Positions 1 through 11,329 of a stretch of DNA of 64,000 nucleotides are shown here, in pieces. The stretch's first letter is position 1, and each line of letters starts with the position of its first letter. Origin of the DNA: Aporrectodea caliginosa (lineage: Eukaryota; Annelida; Clitellata; Crassiclitellata; Lumbricidae). The stretch spans positions 288,501-352,500 of the forward strand of contig JACEVL010000468.1 of NCBI GenBank assembly GCA_020284085.1. Direction: 5' to 3'. Under the pieces are notes generated by a model that did no database searches, was not told where the DNA came from, and saw only the letters and a program-made list of their open reading frames with translations. Made by a program: the position numbers and the translations under genes.

Positions 1-77
1 GCTTAGCTCAACTAAACAATGAAACCGAAGCTGGAGAAATTCTTGCCCCAGTACCTTTTACTAAAAGAAACAGCTCT

Positions 78-81
<4 letters not shown>

Positions 82-142
<61 letters not shown>
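82..142. repeat. (TA)n microsatellite
   Basis: Uninterrupted TA dinucleotides. If the exon call at 180-383 is right, this lies in the intron that follows it. Confidence 0.95.
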
Positions 143-144
<2 letters not shown>

Positions 145-179
145 ATACCTCCTGTTAAGTGTTAACTATCCGTTCTTAC

Positions 180-383
180 CGAAACAGAAGCCGTCGACAT
201 AAGTCTCTCCTTTTCAGAATCATTGTGGTCGACAGATGTCGTCCTGTTGCCGTCTGCCGTATCCTTTTCCGTGTCACTCTCATCACTCCGCATCAATATC
301 TCCTCCTGTGTCTGGTCTCGCGGTATCCCCTTCTTCGGCGACTGTCGGCTGTCGCGGCTGAAAATACTCAACAACCGCTTCAT
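180..383 (-). CDS. Putative first coding exon of an unknown gene, partial
   Basis: On the minus strand an ATG at 383 opens a frame beginning MKRLLSIFSRDSRQSPKK, followed by an acidic, serine/threonine-rich stretch. The frame reaches a good splice donor, TTTCG|GTAAGAAC, at 179/180, so the rest of the gene would lie beyond the left edge. The start region and its upstream sequence recur at 41163-41464, where the same ATG is present but the frame stops after about 20 codons. Conservation of the ATG context, the donor consensus and the biased composition favour a real exon. No domain is recognisable and the product is unknown. It could instead be part of an unrecognised repeat family. Confidence 0.4.
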
Positions 384-626
384 CGTGTGTCCCGATCTGA
401 CGTCGTTTCAATGTTTCCTGTACGGTTTAAAAGTCTCCGTCTTTCATCATCGTGATTGTGGCTGAGTGTCGTAGAGTAGACCGGTCTTAACCTAACACGG
501 AATTACGGTATGCATCAGCTCACCTGTCCCGCGCAGCAGGCAATATTATTATGCGTCACGTTGTAACGTGTAGTGTCGTGTTGACGCCCACAGGCCACTG
601 AATGGCACATGTAGGTCTCTAGGTCA
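322..626 (-). repeat. Duplicated 5' exon/leader segment, copy A
   Basis: This segment matches 41163-41464 in the same orientation with scattered substitutions and small indels. It covers the start of the putative exon and about 240 bp upstream. A minus-strand ACAG|GTGAGC near 530 looks like a splice donor, so the upstream part may be a leader exon. It is collinear with the larger duplication. Confidence 0.75.
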
Positions 627-639
627 CTAGGTCTCAATG

Positions 640-1350
640 GGTTGCCACTCCTTTTGGTCTGCTGCAGGACTCTGTTCTCGGTCCATTTGCTGTACATTTT
701 ATACACTGCTGATACTGTAACTGTCCTGGCCTCGTGCGGTGTTCTGAGTCAGCTCTATGCTGATGATATTCAGGCCTATCTGCATTGTCCGGCATCTAAT
801 GCTCTGACTGCAGCAGCCACAATGCAGCGTGCTATGGAGGCTCTTGGCAATTGGATGTCATCGATTCGTCTGCGCCTCAATGCTTCCAAAACGTAATTTA
901 TATGGCTTGGTAATGGGCAGCAGCTGAAAAAAATAGATCCTCAGACCATATCTGCTGACTTCCCTTACTTTGTCTTCTCGACGTCTGTCCGCAATTTAGG
1001 GGTTGTTCTTGATCAGGAGCTTACCTTCTCTGAACACCTAAATCTTTTATGCCGCGCTTGCTTTTTTCAGTTGCGGCAATTGCGGGTCATTTCTCGTCCA
1101 CTTTCACCAAATGCTGCACTTGCTGTTGTTCATGCGTTTGTTTGTAGTAGGATTGACTATTGCAGTGCCATCTATGCTGGCCTCCTTTGGGGTGGGGGTG
1201 GGCATTGCTCAGCTTGAGCGCGTGCTTCGTGCAGCTGCCACCGTATCTCGCATTATATGCGTGACGTACTCCACTGGCTTCCTGTTTTTCAGCGCATTCA
1301 ATTTAGGATTTCGGTCTGGGTCTGGCGGTGCCAGTTAGGGAGCGCCTCAG
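640..1350 (+). pseudogene. Decayed CR1/L2-like LINE reverse transcriptase
   Basis: The reading frame contains the reverse-transcriptase catalytic motif YADDIQAY near 760, a SVRNLGVVLDQELTFSEH block near 985, and LHWLPVFQRIQF near 1275. These are the usual C-terminal landmarks of CR1/L2/Rex-type non-LTR retrotransposons. Upstream RT motifs and the endonuclease are missing, and stops and frameshifts (for example the stop after NASKT at 894) break the frame. It is a 5'-truncated dead copy. Confidence 0.8.
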
Positions 1351-1700
1351 GACTTATATAGCGCCCCTCCAAGACCAAGATAACCTACTCAGAGGCTCTC
1401 CAAGCCCAACTACGGCGATAGAGAACCGTTTTCAAATTCTTGTAAAAGGTGTATACAGAGTCTCCAGCTAGAAGAACACGCTGATCTGAAGGAAGATTAT
1501 TCCAGATGGTCGGCCCAACCACTGAGAAGGCACGAAGTTGCATCTTTGAAGTGCGCGCAAAGGGAACAGTAGGCTAAGTTCGCCACGAGATGCAGAACGA
1601 AGATTTCTGCGGGCAGCTAAACCTTAGGTAGGGCAACAGAACTCACGCAAGTAGGCTGGGGCGCTCCCTAACTGGCACCGTCAGACCCAGGCCGAAATCA
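1322..1700. repeat. Inverted-repeat unit at a LINE 3' end
   Basis: The stretch GGTGCCAGTTAGGGAGCGCC at about 1329-1348 recurs inverted at about 1658-1681. Between them is a TATATAGCGCCCCTCCAAG segment of the kind seen at LINE/SINE 3' ends here (compare 63800-64000). It may be two opposed fragments or an inversion during retrotransposition. Confidence 0.5.
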
Positions 1701-1710
1701 TATAATACAT

Positions 1711-1719
1711 GAATATGTG

Positions 1720-1763
<44 letters not shown>

Positions 1764-1788
1764 TGTGTGTGTGTGTGTGTGTGTGTGT
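1711..1788. repeat. (GCGT)n(GT)n microsatellite
   Basis: Tandem GCGT units pass into GT units. Confidence 0.95.
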
Positions 1789-2255
1789 CCGAGTTACATA
1801 AAGCGTGGAAAACTGTTTAAAATGTGGTCATTGAATGTGATGCGTCAGCGTTGTGTTTGAAACACGGTATATAAGCGAGCTTTTTACTTGCATCGAAAAC
1901 AAACAACTCCGCCACTGTTTGTTTTCTGACAGTGCCATTCCCAAGCCTGGGTAAAGGAGGAGGGCGACACTAATGGTCTTTGTTACCACACAGTGGTCGT
2001 TTATCAGTAAACAAGCAAGCATCGAAGACAGTTACTTTTATCGCCATCTGTATTTACCTTAAATATAAAATGATTAATTTTCCGTTCAAACATTTTACAT
2101 TATAATTGTTCGCCATATTATTCACTCCGGAAATGGGCCGCTCAGCATCATGAAATAAGTAAGAAAATTAATCGAAAAAGCCGTAATTAATCGGTTAACA
2201 TTTTAACGATTAATCGATTAATTAATTAATAAAATCCGCTTCCCTGATATACATA
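1789..2255. other. Intergenic, no gene seen
   Basis: No coding signal. There is a short hairpin (AAAACAAACA / TGTTTGTTTT) at about 1899-1928, then CCCAAGCCTGGGTAAAGGAG, which resembles a common RTE-type repeat fragment. ATTAATCG-rich sequence at 2165-2230 resembles the MITE at 59128-59515. Confidence 0.5.
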
Positions 2256-2373
2256 CATACAAACATACATATAAATACAACAATAAAAAAAAAATACATA
2301 CATACATACATACATACATACATACATACATACATACATACATACATACATACATACATACATACATACATAC

Positions 2374-2404
<31 letters not shown>

Positions 2405-2585
2405 CATACATACAAACATGCTTACATACATACATACAAACATGCATGCATACATACATACATAAATACATACATACATACATGCATACATACATACATA
2501 CATACATACATACATACATACATACATACATGCATACATACATACATACTTACATACATACGTGCATACGTGCATGTATACATAC
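2256..2585. repeat. (CATA)n tetranucleotide microsatellite
   Basis: About 330 bp of CATA repeats with occasional variant units. All long frames across it are repeat artefacts. Confidence 0.95.
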
Positions 2586-2589
2586 ATCA

Positions 2590-2947
2590 TACATATTACC
2601 TGCCTATTATAATGTACTTCTTGAAGTACGAGATAGGTACAACAGGTACAATGCGAGCACGACACTGCTATGAAACGATAAAGCGTGTTATTGACACAGG
2701 AACTGCTATGAAACGATAAAGCGTGTTATTGACACAGGAACTGCTATAAAGCGATAAAGCGTGTTATTGCAACAGGTTTCGGACAATAATTTTGTGAAAT
2801 AAATAAGCAGTACAAAGGTGAATTAGACAATAGAAGCCGTTACAAATAAAACAAACACGGCATTTTATAGGCCAACATCATCTGCATTCAGAGGTAGAGT
2901 CCCACGTCAGAGCTGTCTATGACTTCTCTGTTGCAGGTAGCTATAGG
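2590..2947. repeat. Segmental duplication copy A, first part
   Basis: This matches 43500-43780 in the same orientation. Within it a 39-bp unit (ACTGCTATGAAACGATAAAG...) occurs nearly three times in tandem at 2663-2775, but only once in copy B (43561-43600), so it expanded in copy A or contracted in B. Confidence 0.8.
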
Positions 2948-3247
2948 CAAAGGCATAGACGGGGGTCAAGGGGCAAGTGACCCCCAAATCTCGGGCGTTC
3001 CTGTTTTTCGGAAAGTAGGCGCAAGGGAAATTGCTGAACAAACTGTTATAAGTTCAGCAATCAGTAGCAAACCGTGCGGTCTACCAGCTCCAACTTGCCC
3101 GAATCGGAATAGCAGCTACTAGCTCGCAAATCACCATAGCATTTACAGCTTTATTCATTGGTGTACCAAATAATTACTTACTTACTTACTTATAGCATCC
3201 ATAATGTGCGCTGGGAACAAACTTAAGGAAGGAATTAAATTCAGATT

Positions 3248-3396
3248 GTGTTGCACTTTTCACTCCACTTCTCAGCGTGCAATTCCGAAAGTCAGTGTTG
3301 GGTGCAGAAGTTTCAGATCATTTCAATGATCGTTCAGATCGTTTCAGAACGATCGTTCAGTGAACTTCGGAGGATGAAAAGCACCATGAGTCGGGA
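3248..3396 (+). pseudogene. hAT transposase C-terminal remnant, left part
   Basis: The frame reads ERSFSELRRMKSTMSRD, the signature of the hAT dimerisation domain (Dimer_Tnp_hAT). No RNase-H-like catalytic core is visible. The domain is cut at about 3397 by a TA-flanked element, and a matching downstream part appears at 8675-8765. Confidence 0.7.
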
Positions 3397-5035
3397 TAGT
3401 AGAAATTCACGGCTAAAAGTTCAAAATTAGGTCTAACGGTAGCATTTTTCCAGAAATGGACGAAAATAACGGTAAATTCATGGCCTGAAATCACGCTTTT
3501 TGCTACAGTAAGAATTTACCTCGATCATCATTATCTGTCTTCCAACCAACGTCAGAGACTGAAATATCCCATCTGTTACAATCTCTTCCAAATAAGCAGT
3601 GCGAACTTGACCCTATACCAGGTATACCTACCTCCTTACTGAAAGACTGCGCATCTATTCTTTTTCCCATCATCACCAAAATAAACAACCTCTCCTTGTC
3701 TACTGGCAATTTCCCTCTCCTCTGCAAACATTCTTTAGTCACTCAACTTCTCAAGAAACCATCACTTGATAAAGAAATCCTTTCCAACTACCGACCTGTC
3801 TCCAACCTGTCATTCATCTCTAAACTATCTGAACACACAATCCTTTATCGGATAAATGACTACCTGACTTCAAACTCACTAGTTAACCCACACCAGTCTG
3901 GTATTACCAAGCGGCACTCAACCGAAACCCTTCTCACTTCCATCTTCAATAAACCTGTTTCTGCCATTTCTCATCAACAAGTATCCTGTCTGTGCCTCCT
4001 TGATATTTCTGCAGCCTTCGCCACCATTGACCACAACATATTACTCCAAAGACTGTCTACCTGGTTCGGTTTAACTGACACTGCTCTCCTCTGGATTCAG
4101 ACCTATCTCGCTTCCCGCTCTTTCTCCGTTAAAACACCAGAAACCTCATCGCAATCATGCCCTCTAACCTGTGGTGTTCCACAAGGTTCTGTTCTTGGGC
4201 CCCTATTGTTCATCCTTTACAATAATCCATTCAGCTCACTCATCAAAGCATCCTCGGTTGACCATCACCTATACGCTGACGACATCCAATTATTCATCTC
4301 ATTCTCTCCAAGCAGCTTCTCTGACTCCATAGATCATCTCCTCCGTGTGGTAAAACAAATCTCCTCCTGGATGACTTCAAACATGTTGTACCTCAACCCC
4401 TCTAAAACTGAATTCATTCTTATAGGTCTCCGTGAGCAACTCAAGAAAATCCCAGATCCCTCTATTTCCCTCAACCTTGACTCTGTATCCACTCACACAT
4501 TCATTGCAAATTCTCCTGTCCGCAACCTAGGTGTGACTTTTGACCAGAATCTTAGCTTTTCCGATCACATCACCCATCTTTCCCGTTCTTGCTTCATGCA
4601 CATCCGTGACCTTCGTAGAATGCGCCCTATACTCGACTTCAAAACCTCATCAACATATCCACATCAATAGTTCACGACAAATTAGATTACTGCAATGCTC
4701 TCTTCCTCAGCATAGATACCACTCAAATTAAACGCCTCCAGGCCATTCAGAATGCCCTCGCCCGTGCTGTCACCAAAACCCCCAAACACCACCACATCAC
4801 CCCTGTCTTGAAATCACTCCACTGGCTCAAAATTTCTGAACGAATAAAATATAAAGTCCTATCCCTCACCTACGACACACTTCAATCCTCTCAGCCCTCG
4901 TATCTCCGTCAGTTGTTCAGTGTTCACGGTCCAACCTCTTCGTTCAACCCGTTCATCTTCCACTCTCACACTGCTCCGCCCTTCCGTCACCTCATCGCTT
5001 AAATTTGCAAATCGTTCCATAGCCATAGCTGTACC

Positions 5036-5964
5036 CAGGGCCTAGGACAGGATTTGGAGGCCCAGGGCCACAACTAATTTTCGAGGCCTTTTCCAAATAT
5101 CTTTTAAAAACTCAACAGAAAGGTTCAAATCATCCTTCGCATCTTCAAAGCCACGAATTTATCGATAGCCTAATGCTTTGATAATTTAAAGTTCTATCAA
5201 TTTTACTGATAATTAAATTTAAATAATATTTATATATAATATAATATACTAATAGTTAGGGGAATATTTGCTATTTTTTCAATAAAATTGACAATGTGGT
5301 CAATTTTGTCAAATTGACTGATATTGTATGTTAAAACTATTGGCAATTTTGTCAAATTGACTGATATTGTATGTTAAAACTATTTTAATATAGATTAAAT
5401 ATCAATTTCATAAGTTAAAAACAAAGCCCCTAATCGTGCACTCGTAGGCCTCGTTCCGCTTGAATTCGTCCACCACCCCATTCATTTTCTACACTGCCCC
5501 CAAACTCCAAATCCTGGCTACACCACCGCTCTAAGAGACTAAGAAAGTAAGAATATATATAGTAGGCCTATAGTGTACTGTGTAGGCTACACTATCCACA
5601 TCGAATCGGATGATAAGAACAATATATTCATATTAAAACATTATTTAGGTTTGAGTGTTTGACTAACGACTTACGATTAACGAGTTACGATAGAGTTTAG
5701 ACTGTTGAGTGTTGACATCTTTTCCATTTTACAACTATTAACAGATTTATGAAAAATTTGTTTACAGTTTGCAATTATTTAACGTAAACGATTTCGTCAC
5801 AAAATAATTAGAATTTATATAGCGCTACATTTCAATGAATAACTCCTTAATTTCGTAATTCCCCATTTCAATAAATAACTCCGTAATTCCGAAATTCCGA
5901 GGCCCTTTATCAAGTGAGGCCTGGGGCCAAATGGCCCCAGTGGCCCCCTCTGTCCTAGGCCCTG
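5036..5964. mobile_element. hAT-type non-autonomous transposon
   Basis: Perfect 15-bp terminal inverted repeats, CAGGGCCTAGGACAG and CTGTCCTAGGCCCTG, flanked by the perfect 8-bp duplication GCTGTACC (5028-5035, 5965-5972). It sits in LINE coding sequence. No transposase is seen. A 43-bp direct repeat lies inside. Confidence 0.95.
5301..5386. repeat. 43-bp tandem duplication
   Basis: CAATTTTGTCAAATTGACTG starts at 5301 and again at 5344. Two copies are present inside the hAT element. Confidence 0.9.
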
Positions 5965-6195
5965 GCTGTACCGCCTCTTTGGAACAAACTCCCGCCTGTG
6001 CTACAACAAATATCCGATCCATCCTACGAACTCACCAAAACCTCACCTCTTGCTATCTCTCCACAGGTCTTCCACTCAAAACTGAAAACACTGCTTTTTC
6101 ACAAATCCTATCCCGATTCCTTCTCCTCCCCTCACCTCCCTCGCCATTTCAACTCTAAGCATCATCGACCTTAGCCGTCTGACTGTCTACCTGCC

Positions 6196-7834
6196 CAGGG
6201 GCGTCCATCCTATGGGGGGAATGAAGCAGAGATCTTCATAGTAGCCTTTTCAGGGGGGAAAGAATTTTTTCACTACTCATTTTTGAATTTCAGAAATTAA
6301 TAGATGTGCTTTTGATTTTCGAAAATGCTTTTCTTTGTTTAATTTAATATTAAAATCATTGTGCTGTTCTCCGACCGAGCTGACGATTAGTCTTCAATTT
6401 CATTATTTTGGCCTATCGTTATATAGTCTTTGGTAGTACGATGACGTCACACTGTGTATGAGACTTGAGTTATAATGCGGTGCTATGAATTTGCAATTTG
6501 ATTTTACTAGACAAGTAGGCTAATCATTGTAATCATGCCCAGAGACAATGTTTTACTAAAGTATAAATGTTGCGAGCCGTTGTGCGGCATGCTTATCCGT
6601 AGTGACAAATGGCGCATACATTGTACTACACACCACAAGTGGAAGACTACAAGGTATGTATAACTTTGAACATTGTAAAGTCTGTTACCGCCGACAGAGT
6701 AGCAGTGGCGCAACAACCATATAAAGAGGGTGAACAAAGTCCAGAGGCCCCGAAGTCCCAAGGGCCCAAGTTTTCTAACTAAAGAAATTAATGTCTTTTT
6801 TCAATTTTTTTAGTTCAGACTGCAGAGTCGAGCTATAGCCTGTATATGACGGATGCTTCATGATACATGATTATATCATACACAGGTCCACAGACATATA
6901 GGTCACCGGATTATGATGTGTCGGATTATGTGACTCACACTATTGAAGCAAACACTCAGTTGTATAAAAAGATACGTTAACTTGGGTGCGCGCCAATAGA
7001 CCCAGCCTGTGCTAGGCATGATTCTCTCTTTCACGTTTACAACCACTGCATTCCCCAAACGGTAGATAACTCATCTCGAGCGCTAAGAAATATGCCTGAA
7101 ATAATATCTGCCTTGTTCTCACTCACTCTCTGTCTGTCTGTCTGCCTGTCTCTCTGTCTCTGTCGGCTGTCGCAATGTCTCTGTCGCAATTCAGTGTCCC
7201 TCTGCAAGCCATGTGGCCTGTACACACCATATTAAGCCTACATAACTCCAGTCTCCAGTCTTCATGTTACTCGACGTTATATATAAGTAGCCTAGTCCTT
7301 CATGTTCACAATACAGTCATTCGTTTACTTTTAAATATAATACCTAAAGACCTAAACGAAAATTATCAAAACAGCGAAGACCATGATAGGAATGTACAGT
7401 TCTGGCAGTTAGAAAAGAGCAGAGAAAAAGTCAAGAGATGGAGGCTGCTTTTGTCAGTAGGCCTACACCTACCATCAATTCTTTAAGATGCAAATCTCAA
7501 GTCCCGATTCTTCCTGTAGCTGCAGCTGTTACGGATGTAGCTAGTCTACGCACTCTGCTGCTTTGAAGAAGCACCTATTGTAATTTTAGTACTTATGTTA
7601 TAATACTGTCTGGCCGTTCTGGCCGTACGCCTCTGTCTGTGTAATGCATAATGTTGCTTGATTAATGACTTAAACGTTAAAGAATTCAGCCTTAAAATTA
7701 TACTTCAAATTTCGATAATAAAGATTTTCTCTTTTGTCGACAGTCGACCAGTCGTCTGGGGCTGTCGTCGTGGGGGGGATTCTGATAAAAAGAGGGGGAA
7801 TGCTTCATAGGCGTAAGGGGGATGGACGCCCCTG
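6196..7834. mobile_element. hAT-type non-autonomous transposon
   Basis: Perfect terminal inverted repeats, CAGGGGCGTCCATCC and GGATGGACGCCCCTG, flanked by the perfect 8-bp duplication TACCTGCC (6188-6195, 7835-7842). It is 1.64 kb without a recognisable transposase and is inserted just past the LINE coding end. Internal (TCTGTCTG)-rich sequence lies near 7125-7165. Confidence 0.95.
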
Positions 7835-8068
7835 TACCTGCCTGACTCTCTGGATTTTAACCCTCTGCCTATCGATTCTGTTTTGGTTAAGCGCCTGTGA
7901 ATAAGCTGGTTCCCGCGACTTCGCTTTTGTGGGCGCTGTAGAAATATCGAGTTTACAATTACGATTACGACCATACAATCACACAAATAAAGAAACGACG
8001 CGTCAGTGTACACGTCCTGCTTCAAATCACGTTTGTATTAGGTTATACTAAGATCTATAGGCTTAAAG

Positions 8069-8360
8069 CATGGGCGCCCGAACATAGGGACAAGAGTGGG
8101 CACTTACCTCCCCCTGGAAAATTGATTCCTTTTTTAACAACTACTTTTTGGTGTTTTACAAATTTCTTCGCACTGATGCAGTAATTTAGAACAACATCCA
8201 AACAAAATTGGTTTGGATGTTGTTTTAAATTGTACATTAAAAACCTCTATGAAATATACCCATGTTAATTTCCTGTTTTCCATTTTTAAGCCCTCGCTAA
8301 AAAATTTAACCGTGACCATTGGGTGTGCCCCCTCTGCAAAAATATCTGCGGGCGCCCATG
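8069..8360. mobile_element. hAT-like MITE
   Basis: A 292-bp element with ends CATGGGCGCCCG and CGGGCGCCCATG. The flanks GCTTAAAG and GCTAATAG are a 6/8-matching target duplication, so the insertion is older than those with perfect flanks. Confidence 0.75.
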
Positions 8361-8674
8361 GCTAATAGTCTAGTCAATGAAATCATATTGAAAACATAGA
8401 TAAAAGCAACGACGCGCTGTTGCTGTGTGATGTCGTGCTAAGTGTCAGTCAACGTTTGGAACATAGTTTCTGCAATTGTAGACCATCATAAGGGCCTACA
8501 CTAGGCACATCATTAGGGCCAAAGTTCTCGCATGTAAAACTGCGACGAAAATTTCAAAAATGTCCAGAAAATCACGGCAATTCACGGCACATGGGGAATT
8601 TCACGGCATTCACGGCAAGCGCCGAAAATCATGGAATTGACGGCTTCCATGACTTTGTGAATTTCTACTACCAG

Positions 8675-8765
8675 AAACGATGGGGCCAGATAGACTCAAT
8701 AATCTTGTGATTATCAACATTGAACGTGCAGCGACAAATGGAGTTCTGCAACTTCAGATGAACGC
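8675..8765 (+). pseudogene. hAT transposase C-terminal remnant, right part
   Basis: The frame reads TMGPDRLNNLVIINIE, the segment that normally follows ERSF...LR in the hAT dimerisation domain. Together with 3248-3396 it shows the domain was split by the LINE-bearing insertion. Confidence 0.65.
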
Positions 8766-9269
8766 CATTATTGAGACTTGGTAGACGCAAGAACAGAAAC
8801 TCTGCTGTTCTAGCGAGACGTGAGTGACTACAGGCTAAATGCACGATACCAATTATTCGGGATTTATTTTTGTTTCGGGCAGGAGTAAAATCTTGACCCC
8901 CACCACTGAAATTTCTCCTATGCCTATGGCTATAGGTACAAGTTGCCGTACAACGTAGGTATAATATGGATACAACATAGGTGGATACTGAACAATGGTT
9001 GGCAGTAAATTTCCTGATTGCTGTTTTAACTGGACAGGGCTAACCTGCACAAGGTAGACCAAGAACCTCTGTATAATAAAGATATACAGATCCATGGAGG
9101 GCTTCGGTAGAACTGCAGTTGAATTTAATGCACATGCAGGCGACACGGAATGTTGCTTTGGAATGGAAAGCAGAGAAACCTATAAAACCGGTTGGGCATG
9201 AATTCATTTTTAGAAATCGTTTTCAGTATCTATGCCACCAGCATTGATGCTAAAGCTGCTTCCGAGATT

Positions 9270-9480
9270 TGCTTTGTAATGTATTGTATTGAAATAGTTA
9301 TTGTATTGTATGGTATTATGCTCCAGTACCTGTATTGCATTGGATTGCATTTTATTATACAGTGTATTGTACTGTACTGTACTGTATTTGCTGCATTGTA
9401 TTGCTATCCATTTTATTGTATTGCATTATATTGCATTGCAATGCATTGTATTGCATTGTAATGCATTGTAATGCAATGTA
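9270..9480. repeat. Degenerate (TATTG)n pentanucleotide repeat
   Basis: Repeated TGTATTG and TGCATTG words with many interruptions. A shorter, differently diverged version is at 45115-45260 in copy B. Confidence 0.8.
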
Positions 9481-10307
9481 TGTTATTAATACGATATTAT
9501 AGTGTTTCTTATGAAATTAAGCATGTCGTAAGATGCAGGAGTGCTTGTAAGTATGAGTCAAGACCTTCGTAAATTCTTTGGCAAAGCAAGACAACCAATA
9601 TAAATCTTGGCTGATTCTTAGAATAATTGACCACTTTAAGATAGTTATACTGTAAGTGTTAGGCTAGGCCAAATGAAACTCGAAAAATCAAGCCCTTACA
9701 TGATTACTGAACTAAAACTCGCAAAATATCGAACTTTATTATATTACTGCTCTCAAATAAGCTTATTTTCATACTCATGATTAGGGCAATTGTACAGGGA
9801 TAAAATCGTAATAATCTTTATAATCGCTAACTAGGCTACCATAGAATATTCGGATATTTATTAGAACAGCCTAACTGTCTCACTTTCATAAATAGGTCAA
9901 GCTTAACAGTTAGCATAAAGGATTGAGCTTCTACTTGTATTCTATTAATAGCATAAACTATCAAGCATAACTTGATATCAAGCATAACGTGATAGTTGCA
10001 GTTGAACGCACACACCATAGTCATTAAAAGGTCATAGTCGTTGTAGTGAATACTGGAATACTGACATGTATACAAACATTTGTGGTAACACTTCAGCAGC
10101 AATGCCATATTATGTGCTTTGCTTCTAACGGCCATAAAATGTGTTCAGTTGGCATATAAGTTATGCTTGAAAGTATACTAAACACATAAAAGATGAGACT
10201 TGCTCAAAAGCGTTCTGGAGAAGGGCGAGTTTGAAGACCATGTGGCTTTTTATCCACTCATTCGTATTTAAAACTCAGACATGTAACAGGTTTTTAACAG
10301 ATTTGGA

Positions 10308-10574
10308 TTCAAGTTCAATAATATTTGGTATCAGTCGGCACGCTTATAAAATACGGAGCGATATCGCCGATATGTGTGGAGGCATGTGGATATTGGAATA
10401 CTGACATACAAACATTTGTGGTAACACTTCACAGATATAACAGATTGAATTCAAGTTCAATAATATTTGGTATCAGTCGGCACGCTTATAAAATACGGAG
10501 CGATATCGCCGATATGTGTGGAACGTGGATATTGGAATACTGACATACAAACATTTGTGGTAACACTTCACAGT
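10308..10574. repeat. 142-bp tandem duplication
   Basis: TTCAAGTTCAATAATATTTG starts at 10308 and again at 10450, with near-identical sequence to the ACTTCACAG at the end of each unit. Copy B has one unit (48358-48420). Confidence 0.9.
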
Positions 10575-11077
10575 ATACAATTCATGCTTTGCTTAAGTGG
10601 ACGTCGCTATGTACAAAGGACGTGTAGGAGTTGCTATTCTGTGTTTGCTTAAGTAGCTTGAAAATTTTAGACATTATCGCGCGGTATTGAAACACATAAA
10701 TGTTTCATACTGTTAATCTTTCATAAATTTATTAGTTTCTTTAATGCAACAATCTCACACAAAGCCCCCTACAAGCCTAAACTCCGATAACTAAATATTG
10801 AAAGGCTTAGTAGGCCTAAACCTTAAATGTCTATGAACAGTGTTCAGATTGTTAATTCGTTGTAGCCTGTAGAAAAGTGTAGAAGCCTTTGTTTAAGTAA
10901 ATCCCAGTTTAATTTAACTCAAATATTGTGAAAATCTAGTTCAAAGACTTTTGCCTACTTCCGGAAAAGCAAAAGACTAAAATTCGAAGAATAAGTAATA
11001 AAGAATGTTCATTCACAAAAGCCTTTGAATGACCGAATATGGCTTTAAAGCACGCCATTTGTCATCTTTTCTTCTGC

Positions 11078-11146
11078 GTGAAGAATAATTTATTCTTCAT
11101 GCGAGTTGTAGACTTATTCTGAATAAAGTCTACAACTCGAGTGGGT
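11078..11146. other. Two adjacent perfect-stem hairpins
   Basis: TGAAGAATAA faces TTTATTCTTCA at 11080-11100. GAGTTGTAGACTTATTC faces GAATAAAGTCTACAACTC at 11103-11140. These could be the remnant of a MITE or a structured RNA. No function is shown. Confidence 0.5.
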
Positions 11147-11329
11147 ATGGTAGAAAGGAGGTGTAAACACAGATAGGTTTATATGCATCATTTCAGATCC
11201 TTAGTAATAAAAAAACTAGACCGGAAGTTGGACAGGCTGAGCCTAAAGAAAATATTAGGCTGCCTGCTATGACGCACTTCCGGTGGAGGGTTACAAATTT
11301 GAGTGAATCCAGCCATAACAATGTCCTAC

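Larger units (their letters stand above)
3505..7970 (+). pseudogene. CR1/L2-like LINE, interrupted by two hAT elements
   Basis: A frame open from about 3525 carries LSNYRPVSNLSFISKL, the reverse-transcriptase motifs DISAAFATIDH, GVPQGSVLGP and YADDIQLF, a SPVRNLGVTFDQNLSF block, then (after a frameshift near 4660) LHWLKISERIKYKV. These order as in CR1/L2 non-LTR retrotransposons. The endonuclease is absent (5' truncation). hAT elements at 5036-5964 and 6196-7834 split the C-terminal region. Removing them and one target copy each rejoins a continuous LINE. The 3' tail is GGGCGCTGTAGAAAT...TTACGATTACGA. This same tail occurs at many other sites in the window. Confidence 0.85.
3399..8668. mobile_element. 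TA-flanked inverted-repeat element, expanded by insertions
   Basis: GTAGAAATTCAC at 3399-3410 is matched by GTGAATTTCTAC at 8657-8668, each flanked by TA. This is compatible with a Tc1/mariner- or PIF-like MITE. Its own sequence is only about 0.1 kb on the left and 0.3 kb on the right (repetitive CACGGCA near 8572-8650). The rest is the LINE and later insertions. The superfamily is not established. Confidence 0.5.
2948..8928 (+). mobile_element. hAT-type DNA transposon, composite, with nested insertions
   Basis: The ends read CAAAGGCATAG and (complement) CATAGGCATAG, flanked by the perfect 8-bp target duplication GCTATAGG at 2940-2947 and 8929-8936. Copy B has an empty site at 44775-44783 (GCTTTAGG), which confirms the insertion independently. 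Remnants of hAT transposase lie at 3322-3390 and 8680-8765. The 6 kb length comes from nested elements: a TA-flanked unit, a LINE, two hATs and a MITE. Confidence 0.85.

Noticed and set aside
1919..1970. CCCAAGCCTGGGTAAAGGAG and a similar string at 31409-31427
   Set aside because: They look like a common RTE-type fragment, but are too short to annotate as an element.
2222..2673. Long cysteine/tyrosine-rich frames (MYVCMYVC) at 2222-2665, and the same at 42578-43229
   Set aside because: They are translations of CATA/ATGT tetranucleotide repeats and occur in several frames and on both strands.
3383..8694. Possible long target duplication of the LINE-bearing element (ATG.G.C.GATA at 3385 and 8681)
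   Set aside because: The 12/16 match is better explained as the two sides of the hAT coding motif (TMSRD and TMGPD). It is not decisive either way.
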